Shown here piece by piece: positions 47,524 through 58,200 of a stretch of DNA of 64,000 nucleotides. The first letter of the stretch is position 1, and every line of letters begins with the position of its first letter. Origin of the DNA: Hansfordia pulvinata. Taxonomy: Eukaryota; Ascomycota; Sordariomycetes; Xylariales. The notes under the pieces were generated by a model that did no database searches, was not told the DNA's origin, and saw only the letters and a list, made by a program, of their open reading frames with translations. The translations under genes were made by a program, and so were the position numbers. Location: assembly GCA_006538405.1 (NCBI GenBank), contig BJKQ01000004.1, forward strand, positions 3,100,001 through 3,164,000, read 5' to 3'.

Positions 47524-48473
47524 GGATTCCGTTGCGGAATTTGTGCTGTCGAGGGTAGCGCTTGTGTCGGCGGCGTTGGGAGTGGACCAGGCCGGGTAGA
47601 TGGTTGCGCGCTCTGGCGTTGATGTTGGCCCTGAGCAGGTTGTTGGAGGGGATGCTGAGCAGTTCCGGTAATCTTTGAAGACTTTGGTTGGCTTAACGAG
47701 GGCAGTGGAGAAGGTTGAGTCTGCTGCATGGGATATTCGGCAGCAGTAGAAGGCGGCCCGCTCTGCTTCTGCAGCTCTTGTTGATCCTGCTGTGCCCCTT
47801 CTTGAGTACGCGGTACCGCTGGAGGACCTCCAGTATGTGGTTGGTATGACGGCGGACTCGGTAGCGCTGGGTCTTCTTGCGCGGCAGCTCGCTGGCGCGT
47901 ATCATGCCCAGCATTATTTTGATGCCCATGAGAAGGGGCCTGGGAGCCAGCGTCGTCGTGTCCCAGCTCAGAAAGTCCATCTAGCAGGGGCTGCGAATCA
48001 CTTGCTGTATCAGACGTGCTCTTGCTGAGCGCCTGGCGTAGCTGGGTAGCCAGTAGAAGCTCATCGTCAGTGGTGATCTGCTCTTGGTAAGATGTGTTTG
48101 GATCGAGGACATGATCCAGTTGAAGGTTGGGCGTCGTGTTCGGGTCCTCTGCCTTGACTTCGGGTGTAAGGGTTGAGGGTGTATGTGATATCGGATCTTC
48201 AAGAACGCCGACAGGGACGGCCGGAATGGTATTCAGCCCAGACTGTTGCTCGGCAGGGATCTCATCGTGAGGATTTGAAGCTGCGGCAGTGCCTGTGTCG
48301 GAGGTCGAGGTGGTGCCCAAGCCCGTGTCGACATTGGGGCCTGGGACTGGGCTGCAGTAGGGATTGCTGTCGTTGTCATTCTCGTTGGTGGTTGGGGAGG
48401 GATAATGCTGCGCAACGCCTTTCAAGTCGTGTTTTCCGGCATCGGCGGGCTTGGGAGACGGTTCCGAGCTCAT
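45122..48473 (-). CDS. RGT1: Zn2Cys6 transcription factor, Rgt1-like, glutamine-rich
   Basis: A nuclear regulator, probably of sugar uptake or carbon response. Exons are 46945-48473, 45861-46861 and 45122-45810; introns are 83 and 50 bp; 1072 residues. The zinc cluster reads CDECRRKKVKC...CNNCRRAQLPC at about residues 463-497. It is followed at once by KRGPSKGYIKELADRI, the linker seen in yeast Rgt1 and its relatives. Before it lies a 460-residue tail with Pro/Thr/Ser-rich sequence and a Gln-rich tract (about 316-418) made of pure Q runs and degenerate SANQQQHQ-type units. After it come a coiled-coil-like segment and the fungal_trans middle-homology domain (VYLNVVHPWYPFL, LGRCVGLAYTMRLH, IKAWWTLVMLDRWNA). 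The Rgt1 assignment rests on the post-cluster linker and is moderately certain; the fungal zinc-cluster identity is certain. Confidence 0.88.
47215..47525. repeat. CTG/CAG-type codon repeat and minisatellite inside the Rgt1-like gene
   Basis: On the plus strand this reads as CTG/TTG runs at 47450-47525 followed by imperfect copies of an 18-27 nt unit containing GGTTCGCTGACTGCTG. On the coding strand it gives poly-Gln plus repeats of the (S/P)ANQ(H/Q) type. Confidence 0.85.
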
Positions 48474-49391
48474 TGTCCTCGTGGTCCTGGCGGACCGCGG
48501 CCAACAATAGACCCAGGTGGACTGCTATTCCGTGGAGCGATGCGGCGGGTGGTCATATGGTCCAAAGAGTTGGCCGATTCGGGGAGCCGGCCGGGCCAAA
48601 GGAAACCTGCTCAGCCGTGGTGTCCTGCGGTAGAAAGCCAGGTCAGCATATGATGGAAGCGCCGGCCATGTCATCTCATTCTTCGTTTGCGCCAAGACAA
48701 CTCTCTCTGCCACGGGGCATCGAACCGGGGAGAAAGCTGGCCGAGCTGCAAGCATTGGGCTTCTGCGCCGCGTTGTTGGGAAACAATGCGCGTCGCAGGG
48801 CACCATGTCATGCAGTGCGCCGCCGCGCCATGCTGTATGACATCGCAGAGGGAAGGGCACGCGGCGGAGCTGAGGCGCTGCTTGCGCGGCGGTAGGCAGT
48901 CGGCTGTCGGCGGTCGAGAGATGGTAGCATAGGGCAGTCTGGATCGTGTTCGGGCGTCGACGCGGAGACATGGGTCGAAGCAGCGTTGCGACGGGCACTC
49001 GGCGGAGGCAGGCGGAACATAGGCGACGGAGGAGGGAGATGCGCGCATGACGGGACGGAGGTGGAACAGGGTATCTGGCTTGCCATGATCTCTGGCTATC
49101 AAACCAACAATGGATTCAACGCACCTTGACCATTTGAGCTGGAGCGCGGCGCACATCAGACGTCGAGAGGGTGAGACGGCGCGCGCTACGAAGAAGAGCC
49201 GGAGCAGGTGCAGAGCGACGGACTCGGGCCCAGTCGACGGCGTTCCAATGATACGACGAATGAAGGGGAAAAGCCTGGAGCCTGGGGGGCGGCCGATCGG
49301 GCGGGCGGATGTGACGATGTGGCTCGGGAAGGCGAAGGGGGAAGTAATTGGAGGTCCGGCCATTGCATGTCACGTCACGCCGAGCCGGAGA

Positions 49392-49439
<48 letters not shown>

Positions 49440-49982
49440 CCGCTTTCCGGTCGTCCACTCTAAAAAGATACCCACGGCGTAAATGGCTTGCCCGGTTTTC
49501 TCGCGTCAACCATGTTGCTCTCTCACGGCGGGGATGGGTACGGGCTACCGTTCACTTACCACTCGGCCTTCACCAGTATTCCTGGCTATTCGTCTGGTCC
49601 ACGCGAGAGCCCGTCTTGATTCGGAGAATGGTAGTTGTGCTCGCAGTGGTACGCGATCAGCTGGGGGTGTCGACCTGGGCGCGAGCGCGCCCGACAGACC
49701 GTATCTATAAGTGGTAGGCGCCACTCTTTGGCTCGCTCGGCCTCATCCGACGCGTCTTGGCTCTCCGTGCGCGCACCCTAGATAATGCGCTTTGGACAGT
49801 CTATCTGGTCGTATTTCGCGACAAACTCCATTAATGCCCTGTGTCGCCAGATGCGATCAGATCGAGCCTTCCAAGACGATAAATACCTCGGTGGGTAGAA
49901 GGTACTACGAGTACCTTAAGTTTGGTAGACATGGAGAGGCACGACCAAGCAGAATCTCGGAGAAAGAGGCTCATGGATCTAT
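48474..49982. other. Intergenic, promoter of the Rgt1-like gene
   Basis: This 1.5 kb stretch holds a CT microsatellite followed by a T-run (49394-49438) and a TACGAGTA (49906-49913). No gene is supported. A GATCGAACC-like word near 48720 is not part of a foldable tRNA. Confidence 0.5.
49394..49438. repeat. (CT)n microsatellite followed by poly-T
   Basis: About 18 CT dinucleotides are followed by a run of 9 T. The tract is intergenic. Confidence 0.9.
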
Positions 49983-50617
49983 TTAGACTGCTGCCTCGGC
50001 CTCGTCCCTTCTGTTCCCCCAAAACCCCCGGCCGTAGCTCACGAGAATCTCCTCGCCCTTCTTGATGCCCCCGCTCCCTTTCTTGGCCCCCTTGCCTGCC
50101 GCCAGCGCAAAGACCGCCATGCATCTCTCGCCCACCCGTGCATCCCATGCCTCCCGGAACTCGGCATTGGGCCGGTCCTTGACTCCCCGGTAGTCGTTCA
50201 CGAACCGGGCCTCGTTGCCCGCCGTGGCGGCATCGACGGCGACCCCCGCGTCTCGGTCCAGCCAGAGGTCGTAGTCCGACGACTCGTGAGCCACGTTGTG
50301 CGGCGCCCACCCCGAGTGCACTATGCCGTAGTATGGCAGAATGAGGTTGCCTGGTGCCAGCGCCCGCGATGCGAACAGGCCGGACTGCCCGCATGCCGGG
50401 TGCGCCGGGTCGCTGATCTCCGTGATCCGGGCATATGCCGACGCGCCTCGGCCAAGACTCGCGGTATCTCGTCCGGGATGGCACCACCCCTCTGCCTCAA
50501 TGCCTCGTGCTGTGCCTTGGTCAGGTGTGGAGAATACCAGGGCTGGGACAGGTATGGTAGGCTCGCAGGCCAGTTGGCGGGTGCAGAGCCCGAGCCCGGG
50601 CCCGAGCCCTTCCCCAT
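49983..50617 (-). CDS. SET-domain protein with non-canonical motif; one apparent frameshift
   Basis: A small (211-residue) SET-fold protein, presumably a protein lysine methyltransferase or an inactive relative. The start at 50617 (MGKGSGPGSG) is followed by a segment YLSQPWYSPHLTKAQHEAL. A frame break at 50446-50447 follows, where IPRVLAEG must join ASAYARITEISDPAHPACGQ; one extra base in a two-base G run restores it, and the corrected length is 636 nt. The SET core shows SGLFASRALAPGNLILPYYG, then GNEARFVNDYRGV where most SET enzymes have RFINHSC, and a GEEILVSYGRGFW end resembling the canonical GEEL.xDY. The Asn is kept but the following His is Asp and the Cys is lacking, so activity and target are uncertain. 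Upstream sequence could hold an earlier start. Confidence 0.8.
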
Positions 50618-53600
50618 CTTTCTGTTCGTTGCGGTCCTAGGGCTCCCGGGGCACGGGGATATACGGGGGCACGGGGGTATGCGGGCGCGAGCGGATCCGA
50701 GATGATGCTGATGACACAATGTGCGGCGTGGTGGTGCGAGCAGTTCTGAGATTTTCTCGAAGGAAACTCACGTGGGTCCTGGCCTCCAAAATCGCACAAG
50801 ACGCCTAAGGGACCGCCAGGCGGCATGTGACCTGCCATATGCCCGCCAACTGATGAAACCCTCACGACATTCACCCGACTCTTGATTTCGCTCAGGGCAG
50901 AGTGCTACCCGGTGCACGAGTATGTACGTTTACGATGGCGATGGAAAATCCCGCGAGCACAGGCAGCAAGTTGAGGCTCAGGTACGGCATGACCCATCCA
51001 AGAACAAGTACGGGAGCGTCTAGGACCAGGGAATGGCGTTTGGTAAAGACCCTTGGACTGTTCACGCCATCGAGTTTTTCCATGACGAAGTGAACACGTC
51101 CAGAGCTTTGAGGGCTACGTACCATACCCCAACATGCCCAGGAACCCATACTTGCAGCGATCTGGAAGTTATTGCCGAGTGTCTACCTCGGAGTACCAGG
51201 CCGATACGCCGGAGGTGTGCAAGGGATCCGATATTTTCTGTCAGCTCAGGTACATATACGGACGCAATTCTCTCTCGTATCCGCAAAATTCGAAGCAGGA
51301 GCTTTCTCTCCTGGTGTGGATCTTGCAGATTGCTCTGCAAAGCCCGGCTATTCAGTCAGGTACGGGTACTTGGGAACCGACCGCCACTGCCCGCAGTGCC
51401 GGCGCCCCAACAGGTCCGCTGAAACTCCCGACACGGTCGATCAGGCACCTTCCATTACTCGTAGTGGGGTACCCGAACGGAGGACTCGTAGCGCGGCGTG
51501 CGCGGATGCGCACCCATCAAACAATGGGGAGCCAGCCTGAAGGTGCCCGTCTTCCGTGCGCTGGGCCGGCGGGTCAGCTGAAGGGGTACCTTGGGTTCTC
51601 GAAGTACCTCGGAGTACTTGCGTGTGCTTCAAGAGGACCTCTAGCTCAGTCCCCTCCCCCGCCCGGCCCGCTCGCCCTTGGGCTGACCAGCAAACGAGCA
51701 TTCGAAGAAATGGGATTTTGGAATTTCTCTACTCTTTTGGCCATGGGAATTCGAGCTACTCTGCTTGCTGAAATACCAGAGTGCAACCACTGGAATCGCC
51801 TTGTCCCACGGTAATAGCGGGGCCAACTGAGCAAGCCCACCACCCATCTCCGCCCCGAACTTGGAGCCTCGACGAACCTTTTTCTTTCTCTCCCTCATTC
51901 CGCGCCTTGTTTTCTTCATGGCAACAGTGGCCTTCAGATCCACCAGATAGCTACAGAGAGCGCGGGGTCACCGGAGGCCCACCAGCTTGGCCGTCCCGCC
52001 GAGTCGCAACGAATCGCCGCAACTTGACAACAATAGCGGTACAGACGGAAGAAACCACCAAATCAATGCTGCGGACGCGAGCGGCGACGATGGATCGTGT
52101 TGTGTGCCTCATCTCGAGCCGCCATATTGCCAGTGGACTTTGACGAGTACTCGACTCCGTTCGCATGTGGCAATGCACCGCCGGCTGTCGATCAATTTGC
52201 TGGTGCGGTGGTGTGGTGGCCATGCGGCGTTCTAGACGTGCCTGGTGGGTAGAATCGAGGATGCACCAAGTGGAAGCGGCTCCGCCAACACGACTTTGCG
52301 GTCCATTAGCCTGCCACGACCAGCTAGACGTAACTCTACGACAAGTTCTTGCGCAGACGCTACGTACGGAGCAGATACCTATGCGCAAAGAGCACGGCCG
52401 GGTCGCATGCACCAAAAAAACGCGGATTCTCTACCGCGGAAACACGTCAAACTTGGCTCTCGGGTGGCTGTTGCATGCCGCGGGCCCGTCTCCCGACGTC
52501 TTTCTGCGACGACAGCGGCCTGGCAGACGACCGAATTGCGATCTGGTGTATCGTACTCATCCGCCGATATTCGTCGGATTCCCAGAGCCGGTGTTTGCTG
52601 CTCAGGACGTCTGCTTTCACGCCGCTAACCCGGGCCTCGTCGATTGCGCATCCCACATGGCAACCAAGGTACTGGGCTTCGATAGACAGTAGTCTGAGGG
52701 CAACTGAAGGCATCTCGGCATTGGCTTACGCACTCAGCACAGATATGGTCAGGCACCTCCACCGCAGTCGTCAAAACAAATGGTAGGTACCGGGCGTTAT
52801 TCATCCCTGCCGCCACATTTGGCTTACGACAGGAGCAGCCTATTCAACTCTGCCCGAAGGCCGCTCCTGGACATTGGGATAGGCTTCTTGGGAGGTGAGA
52901 TTCTGCGGTGCCGGAGAACGCACGCATATAGGCGCTGGGATAGACAGGACTGGCCGACCATTGGCAATGCAGGCAACTGAATTGACGTTGCCCGTGCTAT
53001 GCCTGCGCATCGACGCCGGCTTCTCGTGAGTTCTGTCCAAGATCGTCGATTCGCCGCAGCTCCAGTGATCAGTACTACACCGGCGCTCAACGCCGGGTTG
53101 TTGCCAGCCGCGTTCGTCAGGGAACAGGGGACGACGCGCCTAAACGCGGGCCTGAGTGCCAGTCCGCCACAACAGCAGCCAGAATAGCAACTGAGCATAT
53201 ACCTCTATGGGATCTTGATGGGATCTGGCGCATCGATTCGGGGAGCTGGCCACGAGTCCGACTCCAGGGGTGAATCGCTTTGTACCGATTAGAGAAGACA
53301 GAAATTTCGAAACTGTGGTAGACTGCCGGGGGGGTTCCGGGTGGTTGTACTGGTGCTACTGCCCACCTGTTGTACATGTATTCGTGGCGTGGTGGGAGGG
53401 GCTTGACCGTTCCGGCTCCGCGCGAGTCAGGACGTTACCTCCGCCCGCTGGCTGATACACTGGGCGGGCGCATATGTGAGTGTGAAAAGCCCGGTGCCAT
53501 AGTCACTCCCACGGACGCCCCCGGCATACTCGTGGCTGTAGCTAAAATCACGATGAAGTGATCTCATTAGCAAACCACGGAGCAGGAGTTCCCTACCATT

Positions 53601-54190
53601 GCAGCAATAACATGCAGACCTCGAGGCGCGTCGTAGATTGGAAAGCGTCCTATGCGACCGCTCAGTGTCATATGGATTAGGGCACGGTGGCGCGCATGGA
53701 TTGTCTGGGTGCCTACAAGCACACGACTTGCAGAGCAGCCGGAGCGCTGTGCATCTCATGGCCGTCTTGTTGCAGGAGCAAAGTGGTGATGCATTGACTG
53801 TTCATGCCTCCGCTCCGTCGGTCGAGGTACCTGGCCGCCACTTAGGCGAGTCACTCCCCACCCCCAGCCCGTCGTGTGGCGGAGAGAGCTCGGAGACCAT
53901 ACCACGCTCACCTATTCCACGACAAATTGGCACATTTTGAGATTAATTACCATCGCTCACACCTGCACCTGCATAAGTTTGTGATCCAGGTGTTTGCTTG
54001 GAGAGGCTCGACAGTGACGAGACACACGACCTACGTAACTTGATGTACTTGGGAAGGGAATAACTTGGAGCGCCGAGGGGCAGGACTCCAGAATGAGAAG
54101 TGCCTTGGGTACTCCGTACATAGTGCTCCGTAGAACCAAGATCTGCGGCTACTTGTACCTGCGGAGACTCACCTACATTGCGGTACTTCA
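50618..54190. other. Intergenic region
   Basis: This 3.6 kb between two divergently transcribed genes has no supported gene. A minus-strand hydrophobic frame at 50892-51149 might be a membrane-protein relic. It holds a TACTCGTA (51456-51463) and a TACTCCGTA (54110-54118). Confidence 0.45.
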
Positions 54191-55271
54191 ATCTCAGAAC
54201 GTGTACCGCCAGGTACTCGCTCGCAACGCTGGGCCCCTACACCCCCCCTAGTCGTTCCTGGGCTCTCCCGTCTTCCTTGCTTCTCCCTCCCATTCTGCCC
54301 TGTTCTCTCCAATGTGCGTGGCTCCGTATACCTACAGACCTCCTCAAGCCAGTCCGCCGGACCTTGCTCTCCACCTGGCGTTCTCGCGAGAGCCAGCGAC
54401 TGCTTGCCTCTCTGCCCTACACACGTCTTCTCACGGCATGAATGATCGATCCATATAGCGCCCGGCCTCACAGCGTCACAAGCCGCGCCCGCGCATCATC
54501 GGCGCGTGCAACGACAACCCATCCATTCATTTCCTCTACTACCTCACTACCATCCGTCATCACCGCTCCCTGCGGCTTCACCACGGCTACATCGACCTGA
54601 TCTCACCGACTTGACTTGCCTGGATCCTCGACTTGCCGAACATTCACCAACGTAGGTCCATCTTGACTGTCCTGCTTGCCATGTGCCCCGCCCAGTCGCA
54701 TTCACCACCCATGGCCCCTCTCCCTTGACCGCCCGGTCAAGCCTCTGCTCCCTCAATTTTGCATCATAACTATGACCGGGTCAAGAGACACGTCGACGCA
54801 GGTCATGTTGGCAACCCGCCTTTTTCCGACTCGTCTTGCTTTTGTATCACCGCCCACCTTGCGCGCTCTGTTCGCTGCGGCAAAGTGCAGCGTAGCCCTA
54901 CCACCTACCTATCTACCCATCCCACTCTTCACCAAGAGTACTATCTAGCCCGCGTCTCGTTTCGAATTTGCAAGCGCCGCTGTCGGTCCTCTGCCTACTC
55001 ACTGACTGGATTCCCAGAGGCTATTTCGACTCTGTTGTGGACCGGGCAGACCTTCCCAGCTGCGTGGCGATATTCAGGCTGTTGGTCCCCTTGCGCCATC
55101 GCGTCTCGCCTTCTCACGCCTCGTCGCATGCCCACCTTGATCGCTTTGGCTCAGGACCCAGGTCGAGGGCCCTGGCTCTCACACGTCCTCGCTCACGCCT
55201 GTGCATACGCAGCCCAGGCTTAATCCGCGACTTCTAGGTTGCGACGGTTGGCATCCGTCTTGATAATCAGT
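54191..55271 (+). promoter_or_regulatory. Pyrimidine-rich leader of the phytochrome gene
   Basis: The plus strand is C/T-rich and stop-interrupted for about 1.1 kb up to the start codon at 55272, in the manner of a long fungal 5' UTR. It contains several short upstream ATG frames, for example at 54676 and 54759. Their effect on translation is unknown. Confidence 0.4.
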
Positions 55272-58200
55272 ATGGGGTCACAGCCCGAGACCGAACCTGA
55301 AGCTGCTGGCCCGTCTTCGGGGCCAGAAACTCTGCCCGACCCAGATGCCGTATCTACCGAGTCCACAACCCCACTCGGCGCCCCTCCGAATGAGAACGAT
55401 GGCGAAAACGGTAGCAAAAACGACGCGACTTCGCAGGGCAATCCTCACGAGCCTTCCGCCCTCACCGACCCTCCTGCGCCCGACCTACCCCCAACTGCCC
55501 AGCTAGCCTCCAGCGTCGCCTCTTCCTGGAGTGCCAGCTCCGATCGCCAACTTGGCCACAATCACAGCTCCAGCAGCGCAGCCGACCCCTCAGACCGCGT
55601 ATTTCCCATCCGCTCTGTCGTTAGTGTCGACCAATCTCAGTCGTCCCCATGGGCTTCTCAACGAAATCCCACCGATGTAGACTACTTTCCCCGGACAGAA
55701 ACAACTTGGAACGGGCGCCGCCCTAGCAACCCACGGCTGGAGACTGACGCCTCTTTGCGTCGCGCCGAGACTCTGCCCAGTTCGACAATCAATTCTCCCA
55801 GCGAAGGTCCTAGAAGAAGGAAACACACGCTATCGGGTGCTTCACTCACCAGTCCACCCGCCGAAGCAGACCGCTTCACTACCCCGGGTCCTCTGCCCAT
55901 CTTCAACGATGCCGCCTCCGTGAGCTCTGATCGGACGAGGGAGAGCAGGTCCATCCACGCGGGTAGCATTCCTGCTGCTGATAGCGCCGGCCGAGCTACT
56001 CCTTCAGAAACCAACGACGACCTTGTTACTGTTCGTTTCCGTCACGTTATGACGGAGGATGGGCATGCCGTGATTACAGGCCGCGACGGAATGCTTCAGC
56101 GTTGCGAGGACGAGCCCATCCACACCCCTGGCGCAGTCCAGTCATTCGGCTTGCTCGTTGCTCTCAAGGAAGACTCGGAAGGCCACTTTTCCGTCCGCGT
56201 CGTGAGCGAGAACTCTGCCAGAATCATCGGCTACTCGCCTCAGCACCTTTTCCGCCTCAATAGCTTCACCGAGATCTTCACCGAAGAACAGGCCGACAAC
56301 CTTCTTGACCACATTGACTTCATCCGCGACGAAGAAACGGACCCTGCCACGAATGGACCCGACGTGTTCAGCATCTCCGTCCGCCCCCCGAAGCAGAAGA
56401 CGACCAAGTTGTGGTGCGCGATCCACGTGAACCACGCCCATCCCGACCTGATCATCTGTGAATTCGAGCTGGAAGACGACCACGAGCACCCGCTGCGTCC
56501 TCCCGATGAACTGACGCCCGAGGCCCCCGAGGACACCCTGTACCAGAACCCAACGCATGAGGAGCTGAATGAGAGCACCGAGATTTTGAGCAGACCCCTC
56601 AGGGTGCTCAGAAGCGCCCGTAAGAGGCGAGGAGAGGCTGGCGCAATGCAGGTCTTCGATATCATGTCTCAGGTGCAGGAGCAGCTTGCTTCGGCACCCA
56701 ACTTATCCAGCTTTCTCAAGATTCTAGTCGGGATTGTCAAAGAGCTGACCGGTTTCCACCGCGTCATGATATATCAGTTTGATGCCGCCTACAATGGCAA
56801 GGTGGTGACGGAGTTGGTTGACCCCGCCAAACCCGCGATCTGTACCACGGTCTCCACTTTCCTGCCTCGGATATCCCCAAGCAGGCCAGGGACTTGTACA
56901 AACTCAACAAGGTGCGCCTGCTCTACGATCGTGACCTGGAGTCTGCAAGGCTCGTGTGCAGGGCATCAGAAGATCTCGAGCAGCCCCTTGACCTCAGCCA
57001 TGCCTACCTTCGGGCTATGTCTCCGATACACCTGAAATATCTCGGCAACATGGCTGTGAGATCCTCAATGTCAATCTCCATCAACGCATTCAATGAGTTG
57101 TGGGGCCTGATCGCTTGTCACAGCTACGGTGGAAATGGCATGCGCGTGCCTTTCCCAATCCGAAAGATGTGCCGTCTGGTGGGAGACACAGCATCAAGAA
57201 ATATTGAGCGTCTTTCATATGCCTCACGCTTGCAGGCCAGAAAACTGATCAACACAATGCCGACCGACAAGAACCCATCAGGTTATATCATCGCGTCTTC
57301 CGACGATCTCCTGAAGCTGTTCGATGCCGACTTTGGCATGCTCTCCATTAAGGGCGAGACTAAAGTCTTGGGCAAAATCGAGCATTCACAGGAAGCTCTG
57401 GCCATGCTCGAGTACCTGCGCATGCGCAGTTTCACATCTGTGCTGACAACACAGGACATTCAAGAGGACTTTCCCGATCTGCGCTATAATCCCGGTTTTG
57501 CCGTCATTGCGGGTCTGCTTTACGTTCCGCTGAGTGTCGGTGGTCACGATTTCATTGTGTTCTTCCGCAAGGGCCAGGTCAAGGACGTCAAATGGGCTGG
57601 AAATCCCTACGAAAAAGTCATCAAAGAAGGGACTTCGGCCTATCTGGAGCCGCGCTCGAGCTTCCAGGTTTGGCACGAACGTGTCGTGGGCAAATGCAGA
57701 GAGTGGTCAGAGGAGCAGGTCGAAACGGCTGCCGTTCTCTGCCTGGTCTATGGTAAGCTTTTCGCACACTAGCTATATTTAACCCGAAAGAGCCGAATGA
57801 ACTAACGTCATTGCAGGAAAATTCATCGAGGTCTGGAGGCAGAAAGAGGCAGCGCTCCAGAACAGCCGCTTGACCCGACTGCTGCTGGCCAATTCGGCGC
57901 ACGAGGTTCGCACTCCACTCAACGCCATCATCAACTATCTTGAAATTGCACTCGAAGGGAGTTTGGACTCGGAGACGCGGGACAATCTGGCACGGTCCCA
58001 TTCAGCCTCCAAGTCGCTCATCTACGTGATCAACGATCTACTCGACCTCACCAAAACGGAAGAGGGCCAAAACCTCATAAAGGACGAGATTCTCGACTTG
58101 CATGCCTGCTTGAAGGAAGCGACCGAGCCGTTCATGTCTGATACAAGGAGAAAAGGAATCAACTACGATATCGTCAAACATCCCGGGTTGCCTCACTACG

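Noticed and set aside
48711..48790. tRNA-like word (GGTTCGATGCC on the minus strand)
   Set aside because: The flanking bases do not form a T-stem, and no A box or acceptor stem can be paired. No tRNA was found elsewhere either.
51134..51814. 226-codon plus-strand open frame
   Set aside because: No recognisable motif or periodic hydrophobicity, and comparable frames exist on the other strand.
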